Notes: generated from the sequence alone by a model not told the origin. A stretch of 64,000 bases of DNA from Carallia brachiata (GCA_021464245.1 JADCRB010000012.1:725999-789998), one strand, 5' to 3'; positions 47,743-60,849 are shown, counted from the first letter of the stretch. Translations and numbers: made by a program.

Positions 47743-50455
47743 GGAATTTTTTTCTCTGGAAAATCTTTCTTTTCCTGGTTTGGTTTTCTTGGGAAAAAGA
47801 AAGGGAGGGAAAAAAAAGGAAAGGAAAAGTCTTAAATGATTAGCGTGTTTTGGAACGCAAAATAAATAAGGAATGGATGAGGCCACTGGCGCGCTTTCCC
47901 GTGCAACGATGACGTGTTCGGTTAGCGAAGGGCTGCGCTCTAACGTACGCCGGTGGCAGACAAATTATTAGTACTTAATTAAAGAGAAAATTAAGAAAGA
48001 AAATCTCTCATTAATTAATGCAAATAGATTGTGTTTAAAGATACAGATGATTACGTAGAATATTGTGATCTGGCATTGACCAAAAATTTGAAATCTTGGG
48101 ATGATGTAGCCGTTGCAGACTTGTAGTTTGGAAAATAATTCTCTCTCTTTTTTTTTCAGAAATAATTCTCTTTTTACTATTAAAGTGAAGTTTAATTATT
48201 TAACCTTAACAAAACGTCTGGTCCGCTAAAAAAAAATAATAATAACAACGTCTAGACTCAAAAAAAAAAAAAAAACAACAACAACAACCTTAACAACGTC
48301 ACGTAATTGTGTGGATGGCGAAACGGCACCGTGTAAATGAGGACAAAACAATGGTTAAAATGAGATATTATATTTTTAGTTCCAAATTTTTAAATTTTTT
48401 TCTATTTGAATTCTAAACTTTTTTGACATTTCATTTGAATTTTAAATTTTTTACTTTCATACTATATCAGTCCTTTAACTTACAAAATTTGGTCAATCGA
48501 TTAATAAATGAGTTTAATTTAATAAAATTTATTTAAAAAAATTAAATACATAAATTAGATATTTTTTTATCAATAAAATATGTACATTAAATATTTTTTT
48601 AATCAATAAATATACGAATTAAATAAGTAACACACATATTTTTTATAGAAAAAACATTCAATTCATATATTTAATTTTTTTAAAATAATTTTTTGTAAAG
48701 TTAAAGTTATTTTTTAATATATTGATCACTTTTGATAAATAGATGGACTAATTTAATTAAAAATTAAAAAATTTATAATTTAAATGAAATATTAAAAAAA
48801 TTTAAAACGTAAACGTAAAAAAAATTTAAAAATTTAATATTAAAATATTGATATCTCTGACTAAAATTTGGAAAAGGTCCGCGTTAAAAGATAAAAACAG
48901 ACAAATCTCAAGTGCGACGTAAAGCATGACTGCATGACGCAGAAATCGAGCAAGACCCCTGTCTTGTTTTTTTTTTTTTTTTTTCAATATAATAACATTT
49001 AGATAACAATTTAATAGTTTAAATTAAAAAAAATAAATTACTAATTATTATTACTAAATTATATAATTATTTGTTATTATTTAAATTTATATTGTATAAT
49101 GAAACTGTTATATTTATTATAATAAAGTAAATAGTATGTAGTCATATTTAAATATTAATAAAATAATAATAAAGTGATATAAATAATTAAAAGATTAAAA
49201 TAAAAAAATAAAATTTTAAATATTATTAAATAAATTATATAATTATTTTTTTAATTATTATCAAAATTTTAGTTTTGTTATGAAATTCAAATAAGAAAGC
49301 ACGGCCGCGAGTCAAAAGTGTTTGGACGCGGTATTTACGAAACGCAAATTACGATATTTTGTTGCATTAGGCGATAAGCCATAATTGAAGAGGGGGTACG
49401 TATTTAGACCGTGCGTCCTGGTCTGCTCCTACAAAAACAGAACAGAAGATAACACCTTGGGCTGAGAAGACATGCACATGTTCATTACACCCAACCAAGC
49501 ATATCCTTAGTTTAAAATGACTACCAAAACCCTGCATTTAGCATGGAAATAATGAAATTGGACGCGGAATTCTGCTCGCAAGTTGTTCAGGTTAGATGCA
49601 GATCCATTACAAATGGTCACAATAATATTACCTTCATGAATGAAACTTTACGGGAAAAATCACCCTGAACTTTAACTGTGAGTTATTCAGCATGGCCTAA
49701 GGAATCTATGGGGTGAAAATTCTCTTTACTTTTAAAAAAAAAAAAAAAAAGTTACAGATATATAATATATATTAATCATCACGCTTATAAACTGCGATAA
49801 AAATATTTTTATTTGCATACTTAATTTAATCATCCGATACAAATAGAGTTAAACAAGTACTAATGGCCGTGTGGGCCTCCCAAATTCGGATTTTATGGCC
49901 GTAATTAATCTATTCAGTGGTCATCAGCCAAAATAGAAAAACATCATTTTTAGTCTTGTAAATTTTTACAACTAAATTTTAAATATTTTAATTTTTTTAA
50001 TTAAATTTTATACTTTTTAAATTCTTTACAATCAAATTTTTTTTATTAATAATTTTTAATTAAATCATTTAAATTGTACTTTAAATAAATAAAAGTGAAC
50101 TAAAAAAATCTTAATTATGATGTTTTAATTATTTTTCAAACTACAAAAACGGAAAAAACAAGAAAGTAACCATATTAACAATGTTTTTTTTATTGATATT
50201 TGTTAGGTCAAAAAATGTTTTAAACGATTTAACTGATTGAAAATTAACAAAAAAAAAAAAAAAAAAAAAAGACTCAGCTATAAGATATTTAAAAATATAA
50301 AAATTAATTTAAATATTAAAAATTTAAAATTTAATTATAAAAATTTGTGGACATTTAGAATTAAAATAGATATTATCTGTCGGCTAAGTTTCAAGAACAT
50401 TCCTTTCCTCCTTGTCTCTCAGATACAAACGTTCCGTCTCCAATCAATTTCATGG
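47743..50455. promoter_or_regulatory. divergent intergenic region between LACS and PPR genes
   Basis: About 2.7 kb separating the two head-to-head start codons. GC-rich near the LACS start (47620-47950), then AT-rich. An inverted-repeat stretch lies at 48375-48850 (see findings). No coding content recognised; the A/T-rich frame at 50237-50455 before the PPR start is not supported. Confidence 0.55.
48375..48850. mobile_element. degenerate AT-rich foldback repeat
   Basis: The left part (TTTTAGTTCCAAATTTTTAA, CATTTCATTTGAATTTTAAA, ATATCAGTCC) is roughly the reverse complement of the right part (GGACTAATTTAATTAAAA, TTTAAATGAAATATT, AAATTTAATATTAAAAT). It resembles the foldback elements at 16630 and 18117 in plan but is much more decayed, and no target-site duplication was found. 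Confidence 0.5.
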
Positions 50456-52454
50456 ATGAAATCCAAATGGGTCATACACAAACTGAACTCCCAGCTTCCC
50501 TTTTGGTCAAATTCTCCACAATCCCCCTTCAGGACACAAATTTTCAACAGCCCATCTTCAAAGACTTCAACTTTTGTTCTCAACCATGTAGATATAAGCC
50601 TTCTTCTATCCATTTGTGGAAAAGAAGGTTACATCCACCTGGGTTCTTCCCTCCACGCCTCCTTTATCAAAAACCAAGAACTCAGTAACCCCATTTGCCC
50701 CAATGCCCTTGTTATTTGGAACTCTCTTCTTTCCATGTATTCAAAATGTGGAGTCTTGGCTGATGCTGTTAAGCTGTTCGATAAAATGACTGTGAAAGAT
50801 ACTGTATCCTGGAACACGATGATTTCTGGGTTTTTAAGGAATGGGGATTTGGGTACTGGTTTTTGGTTACTTTAAAAAAATGCGAGAACTGGGTGTTTAT
50901 GGGTTAGATCAAGCAACTTTCACTACCATGTTGTCAGCTTGTGATAGGCCCGAGCTTAGTAGTGTCACTAAGGTGATCCATTGTGCGGTGTTTTTAAAGG
51001 GACTTGAAAAGGAAATAACAGTAGGCAATGCATTGATAACCTCGTACTTGAAATGTGGGTGTCCCAGTCCAGGGAGGCGGGTCTTTGATGAGATGCTCGA
51101 AAGGAATGTTATTACGTGGACTGCCATAATATCGGGGCTAGCCCAAAATGATTTGCATGAAGATAGTTTGAAATTGTTTGTGAGCATGCCCCGTGAATTG
51201 GTTAAACCAAATAATTTGACGTATTTGAGTTCATTAATGGCATGTTCCGGTTTGCAGGCATTAAAGGAAGGGCGTCAAATTCATGGACTTTTGTGGAAAC
51301 TGGGTCTTGAATCAGATTTGTGCATTGAGAGTGCATTAATGGACATGTATGCGAAATGTAGAGTTGTGGAAGATGCATGGCAGATCTTTGAGACCACAGA
51401 AGAACTTGATGAGGTTTCTGTAACTGTAATCCTTGTAGGTTTTGCACAAAATGGTTTTGAGGAAGAAGCCATGCAAATGTTTGTGAAAATAGTGAAGGCA
51501 GGATATGAGATTGATCCGAACATGGCATCAGCTGCACTTGGGGTATTCGGGGTGAGTACTTCTATGGGTCTTGGCAAGCAAATCCACTCATTAGTTATCA
51601 AAAGAGGCTTTAGTTCTAATCCCTTTGTTGCCAATGGGCTCGTTAACATGTACTCCAAATGTGGAGATTTGGATGAATCGACCAAAGTCTTCACTAGAAT
51701 GCTTTGGAGGAATTCAGTTTCATGGAATTCTATGATTGCTACTTTTGCTCGTCATGGTGATGGCTGTAGAGCTCTTCAGTTGTACAAAGAGATGAGACTG
51801 GAAGGCGTAGAGCCAACAGACATTACATTTCTCTCCTTACTTCACGCTTGTAGCCATGTAGGCTTAGTTGACTTGGGCATGAACTTCTTGAAGTCTATGA
51901 CTGAAGTCTATGGAATTTGTCCGAGAACAGAACACTATGCCTGCATTGTTGACATGTTGGGCCGGGCAGGACTACTCAACGAAGCTAAGACCTTCATTGA
52001 GGGACTACCTGTGAAGTCAGACGTGCTTGTTTGGCAAGCCTTGCTTGGTGCTTGTGGCATTCATGGAGATACTGAAATGGGAAAGTATGCAGCTGAACAG
52101 TTAATTCAGTCAGAACCTGACAAGCCAGCCCCCTATGTTTTGTTGGCAAACATTTACTCCTCGAAAGGCAAGTGGAGGGAAAGAAGAAGGACCATCAAGA
52201 GAATGAAAGAAATGGGGGTGACAAAAGAAACAGGTATAAGTTGGATTGAGGTTGAGAAGAAAGTGCACAGCTTTGTTGTTCGGGACAGAACGCACCCACA
52301 AGCTGAGATCATATATGGGGTTTTGTTAGAGTTGTTTGGTCACATGCTAGATGAAGGCTATGCGCCAGATAGGAGGTTTATTCTTTATTACTTGGGCCAA
52401 GATGAAAAAGAACAGCCAGTTGTGAGCAATCCAGTTACTGAATGCAGGCTGTGA
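50456..52454 (+). CDS. PLS-class pentatricopeptide repeat protein (E/E+ type), with a one-base frame break
   Basis: Organellar RNA-binding protein; members bind specific transcripts for editing, splicing or stability. Intronless, as usual. The start ATG at 50456 gives MKSKWVIHK. Repeats are plain throughout, e.g. [74 protein letters not shown] and [20 protein letters not shown], followed by the E/E+ region ([27 protein letters not shown]) and no DYW domain. The frame changes near 50871-50873: an extra T in CTTT before AAAAAAATG ends the first frame at 50873-50875; removing one T joins GFWLL to KKMRELG. Repaired length is 665 residues, close to the Arabidopsis At3g05340-type protein it resembles. 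N-terminal targeting sequence likely. Confidence 0.88.
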
Positions 52455-52963
52455 GATAGACTTTGTTAAAGAGATCACAGAGGATTATTGAGTGAAATAT
52501 AAAATAGCAAGGAAAAAAAAAAAAAGAAAAAAGTGGACTATGGGGTGCTCATCTTTAACTTGCCTATCAACATTTTCAACAATAAAGCTAGCAAAATATT
52601 TGATAAGTTTCTATCAACGTTAACTTTCCGTGAAAACTAATCATTCTTTAAACTCTACTGTGTGAAAATCTCATGCATTGCAAATACTCGTGATATTTGA
52701 CTTCGTTGGCTTAAAATGTTTGAACTTTGCAAAAAAAAAAAAAAAAACAAAGATTAGCAAATAAGAAATATGTAATTCTTCCGTTAACATCAGGAAGAGA
52801 TGAACACTTAGACACCTTTATAGGGCCACAATCGCGAGAGCAATACTATCAAAATTTGGACCGCAGCTTATAGGTTCCATTCCAAAACGCAGCGTTTTCC
52901 TCCACCAACAAAGTCATTCAACTGTTATCCCTCTCCCAGCCACACAACAAAGGAAGTGAGAAA
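52455..52963. other. spacer between PPR and DnaJ genes
   Basis: About 0.5 kb on the same strand as both neighbours, holding the PPR 3' UTR and the promoter of the DnaJ-ferredoxin gene. An A run lies at 52731-52747. No TATA box was assigned. Confidence 0.5.
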
Positions 52964-54579
52964 ATGCAGATATGGCTGTGTTCCTACAGTTCTCTCCCTC
53001 CAATTCCTCCATTTCAAAAGACCGTTACAAATCTCAACGGCCACAATTTGCCCTCACTATCTTCCTCTTCTTTCTCTAATTCCAAATTTAAGCTTTACAG
53101 CACAAATGGAACCGGAGAAGATTCTCCTCTATCCAATTCCTCTGCCTACACCATCCTCGGCGTCCAGCCTGGCTGCTCTGTCGCTGAGCTCAAAGCCGCT
53201 TTCCGGACCAAAGTACCTAACTATTTTCTCTCTTTATTTCATTTTTTTGGGTTTACTTAAGATGATTTTTTTGAACTTTTACTAAGGTGAAGAAGTTCCA
53301 TCCTGACGTTAGAAGAGATGGGGAAGATTCTAATATCATGATTCGACGCGTACTGGAAGCATACGAGGTCATTTTACTCTTTTTGTGGATATATTTTGCA
53401 TTTGAGGTATAAAATATTCAATTTGACAATGTGATGTGTGGCAGTTGCTGTCTACTTACAGCAGGTCCGAGATCATTGAGAGGTGAAATTGGTGTGTTGT
53501 GTTGTTGTCTTTTGAAACTCAATGCCGAAAAGTTTGGATTCTGCTGATTGTTGGAGATGCATTTGCAGGGAGTGTTTGGATCCTTTTGACCATCCAGAAT
53601 GTGAAGCATATGATATCTTTGTCAATGAAGTTCTTTGTGTCGGCAGAGGTAAATAACCCAAGCGTTAATTCTATTTTCTTGTCCAAAGCTGCATGAATGA
53701 TGACTCTGTACAAAATTTGAATGTGGGGATGGTAATTTTGCAGCATATGCCTCAGTTTTCGATCGTTTAGTGTGCACTAGAAACTTTGTTTCCCCTCTGA
53801 ATGATCATATATGATTACATTTGATATTCCATTTCCTGTCATCTGCATTACTTTATTAAAAAGTTTGTTGTAGGGTGCCCTTATTCGTGTGTGCAAACAG
53901 CACCTCACGCCTTCACTTATGGTCCTTCAACTGGAACTGCAAGGGCAATGTCTCAAGGTTGGTATGGTCGAATTGAGTATTACGATGCCATTGGTCTATG
54001 TGAGCTTCATTCTGCAAACATAAGCTCTATGCTTGCCTACGTTGTTCCCAATTTTCAAGTTATTTTTGTCATGTCAGGGCATAATGAAGATTACCAGGTT
54101 CAGCTTGCAGTTGGTCAGTGCCCAAGAAGCTGCATCCACTATGTGACACCATCACAAAGGGTTATTCTAGAGGAGTTGCTCGACCGGTAACAATATTTTA
54201 CCCCCACTTCTACCAAACTTTTGCTGAGGACCGTGTATGCTTTCCCTTCGTTGATTGTGTTCAAACTAAAATGGATCTACTTCACTGTACTTTATCTGTG
54301 ATCGAAAGTTCAAAAGTGCATCTTTCGAAGTTTTATGTATTGTTCACATTTCTTTCTCTTGTTCTCCGTTTGCTCATTCTCTTTCATTGTCGACTATATC
54401 TATATATCATTGATTACTGCTTGTTTTAAGATTGCAGCATCCTGAATGCACCTTATGATAGTTCAGCTGAAGCGGATTTGCTTTATTCACTGATAGTCAA
54501 AGCCAGATTTGAGAACAATCGATTCCAGAAGCCAAAGAAGGAACCAAAGTCTTCAACCCAACATGTAGATTGGTTTTGA
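52964..54579 (+). CDS. plastid-type DnaJ domain plus [4Fe-4S] ferredoxin-like protein, seven exons
   Basis: Exons: 52964-53212, 53287-53367, 53445-53482, 53569-53648, 53874-53957, 54078-54186, 54438-54579. Phases agree; 260 residues. A Ser/Thr-rich N-terminus (about 1-55) resembles a chloroplast transit peptide. The J domain (about 60-115) has AYTILGVQPGCSVAELKAAF and the essential HPD in KKFHPDVRRDG. Behind it is a cysteine-rich ferredoxin-like segment: ECLDPFDHPEC, VLCVGRGCPYSCV and GQCPRSCIHYV, able to hold an Fe-S cluster. The J domain should stimulate an Hsp70; the redox role of the second domain is unknown to me. Small introns are typical. The gene follows the PPR gene on the same strand, an order I recall from Arabidopsis (At3g05340-At3g05345). 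Confidence 0.9.
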
Positions 54580-55789
54580 CAGTCGATCATCTCCTTCTAT
54601 ATTGGTGTGCCACTGTTTAGGACTCATCTTCAGCCAGCAAGCTCAACATATAGCCAATAGCACTATCTTTCAGAAGTAATAAGACAGAAGCCTTCAAAAA
54701 AAAAAAATGACAGAAGCCAAATTTTCCATTGTGAGACGCAATCGATGTTTGTTTAGTCACCGAAGAGTGCAGCTTCTTTCAAACATGTGGAGCATATACC
54801 TTGAAATGGCTTTGGTTTACTGAAGAGAATGCGCCTGCCAGCCTATTGATTTCCATATAATTTTTATTTTGATCACTTTTTTTAGTGAGTACTTGAAATA
54901 AAATAAATTAAATAATAGATTTGTGTTATATTGTTATGAGTTTTTTTTTTTGAACAATTAATTTATTTGTGTTATATGATTATGAGTAATTAGTATTTAA
55001 AAAATTAAATAAAAAAAACAAACACCCAATTTTACAGTATTATTAGAGATGTAAAACGGGGAATGTGGCACATGGGCTAGCCTAGTCCGACATGGTATGA
55101 GTTGTGTCTGCCCCGATCCGATTAAATAGTATCAAGTTTGGGTCAGAAACACACTTTAAGGCTTGGGTTGAACCTAAACTCCATAGCACGTGAGTTAAAC
55201 TGGACACAACCCGGGAGGGAAGCACGGCCGAGTCCGGATGACCCAGACACGATCCAAACATTGGGCAAAGACGGTCCAAATTTAAGCACAATTCTTTCAA
55301 AAATTGATGGAATTAACTAAGTATCAAACTTCTGGTTGAGAACTAAGTACCAAACTTCACTTAAAGAAGACCGTTAGTCTGTTACCACTCGTCCACTTCA
55401 ACTAAAAAAGATTCTTTTTAAAGAAAAAATTAATTTAACGATTATAATATAATAGAGATTGTTTTTAAGACAAAATAATAATAATAATAGAGAATGTTTT
55501 TTAGGAAAAAAAAAACTGAGCAAAATTAAATTTTAATCCGAGCAAAATTTTATCCTGGTCTTGGTTAAGAGTTGGATTGAGGGTTCCGTGAGCAAATGAT
55601 AACAAATAGATGGTTGGGAATCCAAAACCTTGTCGAATCCTCATTTGATATTCCAAGTTCGGACGGAGTTGTGTTTGTGTTATGTCGGTCTCTCTGAGGA
55701 TTGCGACTGTCCCAAATCCAATCTTTATATATACATATATGAATGAATTTGGAGGAATTTCCCCACACTTACAGAGAAATTGAGGAGCA
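54580..55789. other. spacer with TE-like GC-rich patch
   Basis: Between the DnaJ gene and the retrotransposon. The stretch 55040-55270 (GGCACATGGGCTAG, GGTTGAACC, CGGCCGAGTCCGG) has a composition unlike its AT-rich surroundings and looks like the end of a DNA transposon, but no partner terminus or target-site duplication was found. Confidence 0.4.
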
Positions 55790-58700
55790 AGATCAAATCC
55801 ATGGCAATCAGTTTGGAACTGATGCTGTCGCCATCATGCTCTCTCTTACTCATTCGGGATCATTACGACGATGGTGTTGGAGGTGTCAATTTTGATTCTT
55901 ACTTGGTTGAGCGCAAGTACAAATGTATGATCCCTAGACCACCGACCACCACGACGATGACCATCTTTCTGATGCGATTTTGCTTGCGGAGAGATAAGAG
56001 GAATCAGTCCGGAGATTTTGCTCGCGGTTAGCTTATCGCTCGACCACTCCTTGCCAATCCTTGTAGGCACCAGGCTTATGCGGTGGATTCAGATAATGAG
56101 ATAAACCCACGTATGCGTTAGGCTTATGCGGTAGATTCAGATGATGATGACGGAGGTTTCGATGATTATGCGAAACCCATGTATGAATTTCAATGATCAC
56201 GACATCATAGGGGGCTAGACGAAATTCGGTCAAAGGTAGTTATCCATGTCTTTAATAGTGAATTAAATATTGAAAGTTTTATGGATTGGTTAGCCGAGGA
56301 AGAAAAATTCTTGTACTATATGGAAATACCTAAAGAAAGAAAAGTTAGATTGGTAGCTTGCCAGCTAAAAGCAGGAGTCTCTACTTGGTGGGAACGAACA
56401 AAAGACCGAAGGAGAAGAGAAGGCAAAGCTTCCATTGGAGATTAGTATAAAATGAAGCAAATTTTGAGGAGAGCGTTTTTTCCTCCGGATTATAAGCAGA
56501 TGCTTTTCCAACAATATCAACGTTGCCATCAAGGCAACCAGACAGTTTATGAGTATTCGGCAGAATTTTTCAGGTTGTCTGAACGCAACAACCTAATGGG
56601 GTCAGAAAGCCAACAAATCTCGAGGTATCTAGTTGGATTGAAGCCAACTATCTAAAATAAAATTGGAGTTCAGATGCTGTTGGATATATTTGAGGCCAAG
56701 AATATGACTTTGAAGGCTGAGATGATACTGCAGGAGAAGAACAAAGCTAAACCTTTTAGTAAGTACTATTCTGATTCTAACAAATTTGTTGCAGAGAAAG
56801 AGAAATAGAAGACTTCAGGCCAATCAGAGAAGGCGACAGTTGATAAAGCTGTAGGGAAACAGCCACTTGTTGAGAAAGCAGTTGGCAGAAATTCCCATCC
56901 TTATGATAAGCCTACACTCAACAAGTGTTACAAGTGTAACGACGTAGGCCATCGCTTTAGTAATTGCCCACACCGAAAGGCGGTGAATATAATGGAGCAG
57001 GAAGGCATAGTTGGAGGAGAAGATGATGAAGTCTATTACTGCCCAGATGGAGAAGAAAGCGAGTATGAAGATGAAAGATTTGTGTACATGGCGAGGAAAT
57101 TGATGCTAGGTCCTAAGCAAAAGGATGACACTCAACGAAATAAGCTATTCGTACCAGGTGCACAGTTAATAATACATTGTTTGATTTGCTTGTTGATAGT
57201 GGTAGTCAGGAAAATATTATTGGAAAAGAAACTGTCAAAAAGTTGCAGCTACTAGTGGTGAGGCACCTGAGTCCATACACCATCGGATGGATCAAAGCAG
57301 TTAGAGAAATTTTAATAACAAAATAATGTAAAGTTCCTTTCTTAATTGGCCAATACAAAGATGAGCTCTACTGTGATATTGTAGACATTGATGCTTGTTA
57401 CCTGTTGCTCGGACAGCCATGGTAATTTGATGTTGATACTCAACACTCAGGCAGGAAGAATGTCTACAGACTTAAGAAAGATGAGGTAAAATATACTTTA
57501 CTGCCTATAAAAGAAAGGTCTCAAACCAAAACCTTTCAAGTGGAGGGGAGGACCTTTCTAACAGTAAATCATTCAGATCAAGAGATCGAGGCTGCCTTCA
57601 AATAATCAAAAGAAGTTCATATGCTAGTGGTGAAAGGTGAAGTAACTAATTGTTTGGAGATGGAAATTTTAAAGACAGTTAAGCCATTGCTGGAAGAATT
57701 CAATGAGATTGTACTAGAACAGTTACCAGACGGATTGCCACCGATGCATGACATACAACACCAGATTGATTTTGTCCTTGGTGCCAGTCTTCCTAATCTG
57801 CCACACTACTAAATGAGTCCTAAGCAGAGTGAGATCTTAAGGAAGAAGGTAGAAGAACTGATGCTAAAAGGGTACATCAAAGAAAGTATGAGCTCATGTG
57901 TTGTACCAGTCTTATTAACCCCGAAGAAAGATGACAGTTGGTAGATGTGTGTTGATAGCTGGACAATAAACAAGATCACTATTAGGTACAAATTTCCAAT
58001 TTTTATGCTGGATGATATATTATACTAGCTCGATAAATCCAAGGTGTTTTCAAAAATTGATCTTTGAAGTGACTATCAGCAAATTAGAATCGGACCTGAA
58101 AACGAATGGAAGACCTCATTCAAGACTCAGGATGGTCTTCATGAATGACTAGTTATGCCATTTGATCTTTCTAATGATCCTAACACCTTTATGAGGTTGA
58201 TGACTCAGGTACTAAAACTATTCATAGGGAAATACGTTGTTGTGTACTTTGACGATATTATTATTTATAGTCGATCCATCAAAAATCATATTTTACACTT
58301 GAATGAGGTATTAGTAGTGCTGCAGAAGAATAAATTATATGTAAACTTGAAAAAATGTAGCTTCATGACTGACAAACTACTTATTGGGGTACATAGTTAG
58401 TTCTGATGGCATTCAGGTTGACGAGGAGAAGGTGTAGGCAATTCGAGATTGGCCTACTCCCATAACTGTAAACGATGTGCGGAGTTTCCATGGGCTAACA
58501 ACCTTTTATCGAAGATTCATCAAGAACTTCAGCATTATCATGGCATCCATTACAGAGTGTTTTAAGAAGGGCAAATTCTATTGGAGAGATGAAGAAGAAC
58601 GGCGCTTTGCTCTTATCAATGAGAAGTTGTGTACTACTCCAGTGCTAGGTCTACTTAGTTTTGACAAGCTATTCGAAATTGAATGCTATGCCAGCGGGGT

Positions 58701-60760
58701 ATGAGTTGGTGCTGTTCTTTTCCAAAAAGGGAGGCTAATTGCTTATTTCAGTGAAAAGTTTAGTGAAGCCCGACATAAGTGGTCTATCTATGACAATGAG
58801 TTCTATACTATTGTGAGAGCCTTGAAGCATTGAAAACATTACCTAGTCAAATGTAAGTTCATCTTGTACTCAGATCATCAGGCTCTAAAATATCTTCACA
58901 GCCAAAAATGAATCAACAGTGACATGCATGCTAGGTGGTCCACTTTCCTGCAGAAGTTTTCTTTCAATCTGTTTCACAAGGCGGGACAACAAAACAAGGT
59001 TGTTGATGCCTTAAGTCGGAGAGCGTCTTTGTTGATCACATTGAGCAACGAAATAGTGGACTTTGAAACTTTCTACAAATTATATGAACATGATGAAGAC
59101 TTCTAAGCCATTTGGGAGAAGTGTATTCAGAAGCAACCTGCAGATGATTTTCATATCCATGGTAGCTATCTAATACGTGAGAATTAGCTTTGTGTTCCCC
59201 AATCTTCATTGAGAGAGAAGATCATTCATGATTTGCATGGAGGTGGTCTTACAGATCTTTGGACAAGACAAGATAATTGTTGCTGTTGAAGAACGACATT
59301 ATTGGCCAAAGCTGAAGAGGGACATTGGCAAATTTGTCCAGCGGTGTTACATATGCCAGACAGCTAAAAGTCAATCACAAAACACTGGGCTTTACATGTT
59401 TTTACTTGTTCTAGAAAATTTTTTGGAAGACTTGTCCATAGATTTTATTTTGGGCTTACCTCGTACCCAATGCGGTATAAATTCTGTGTTTGTTGTTATT
59501 GACAGGTTTTTCAAAATAGGCCATTTCATATTTTATAAGAAAACATCTAATACTTCCAGTGTAGTTCGGTTGTTCTTCAAGGGAATTGTGCGCCTATATG
59601 GAGTGCCCAAGTCCATTACATCTGACTGTGACACCAAATTTCTTAGTCACTTCTGGATAACTCTGTGAAAGCTGTTTGATTCATCTTTGAAGTTTAGCTA
59701 CACAGCTCATCCCTAGACTGACGGTTAGACAGAGTCACTAAACGGAACCATAGGCAGCCTTATTCGAAACATTTGTGGAGACAAACCAAAGTAATAGGAC
59801 TTCTCCTTAACTCAAATATAGTTTGCCAACAACTTTGTAGTTCACAAATATCCGCAATATGCTTTGGATTTAGTCAAGCTTTCTTGCATTCCACGCTTAG
59901 CATTGCAGTTGAGAATCTTGCAGAATAGGTGCAATCAGTCTAAGCTGAGGTGAAAAAGAAGTTGGAAATTTTCAATGAAAAGTATAAGAAAACTAAAGAC
60001 AAACATCGAAAGAGTCAGATGTTCCAGGAAGATGATATAGTGATGGTGTTCTTTCTTAAGGAGAGATTTCCAGTTGGGTCCTACAACAAGCTACAGCTTA
60101 AGAAGTACGATCCTTATCAAGTCCTGAAGAAGATCAACGACAATACTTATGTGATTGATTTACCCGAAGAATGGGGAATTTCAAGAACTTTCAATGTTAC
60201 AGATATTTATCTGTTCTACTCTGCTGATAAGCCTTTCTACTCAGCGCATGACTTGAACTCGCGGTCAAGTTTTTCCCAAGTAAAGGGGACTGATGTAGAA
60301 CGAGTAGTTCGAGACTTTTTGGACCACATAGATTGTTCGAAGTCTAGAAGGTTTGAGAAGACTTGTCTTTCAAATTTATCAAGAATATTTCAATTATCTT
60401 CCTAGCATATTCTTTGAATGTTCTGGAATATCGTAGATTTGTTTTATTTATTTTTTTATTTTATCATTAAAACATTGCCTTTTCTAGTTCTGAAATTTAA
60501 CTATAAATACTTATGTAAGCCTAAGACCTGGATCATTCCACAGAAATATTACTTCAGTTGTAATAAGACATTCGTTTTTTGTTTATCTTTCTCTTTCAAG
60601 AGTTCCTTTTTAAGGCTTAATCATGTATTAGTTTTGTTACCACTAAATGCTGTGTTACATTTTATAGTATGAGCAACAATAATGTTCCAAGGATATTTTT
60701 TATGCTTTTTTATTTTGAAAAAAATCTTATAATTGATATAAATTAAATTGTTTATTTTTA
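55790..60760 (+). mobile_element. decayed Ty3/gypsy LTR retrotransposon, 5' LTR not found
   Basis: Plus-strand order gag, protease, RT, RNase H, integrase is that of Ty3/gypsy. Gag core lies at about 56240-56660. The zinc knuckle CYKCNDVGHRFSNC (CX2CX4HX4C) is at about 56926-56970. Protease active site LLVDSGSQENII is near 57182-57220. RT runs about 57830-58400 with the catalytic YFDD at about 58246. RNase H is about 58680-59010, ending in a VDALSRR motif. Integrase lies at 59290-59670 with an HHCC finger (CYICQTAKS), DFI and a later acidic residue region, and its C-terminal barrel at 60030-60230. The reading frame is broken by many stops and shifts, so it is dead. A candidate 3' LTR starts near 60418 (TGTTCTGG) with TATAAATA at about 60501; no matching 5' LTR or primer-binding site was found, so ends are approximate. 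Confidence 0.88.
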
Positions 60761-60849
60761 TAGGATCCTGAGAAGATTTTTCCTATAGAAATCAATGATA
60801 TTGTTGTTTTTGAAGTAGAAACTGACCAAGGGAGAAAAAAAAAGTTGTT

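Noticed and set aside
50237..50455. N-terminal extension of the PPR protein
   Set aside because: The frame is formed by an A run and AT-rich sequence coding Lys/Asn/Ile; the family-like protein begins at the ATG at 50456.
55040..55270. GC-rich patch resembling a gene fragment or transposon end
   Set aside because: No protein motif, no inverted partner and no target-site duplication within the window.
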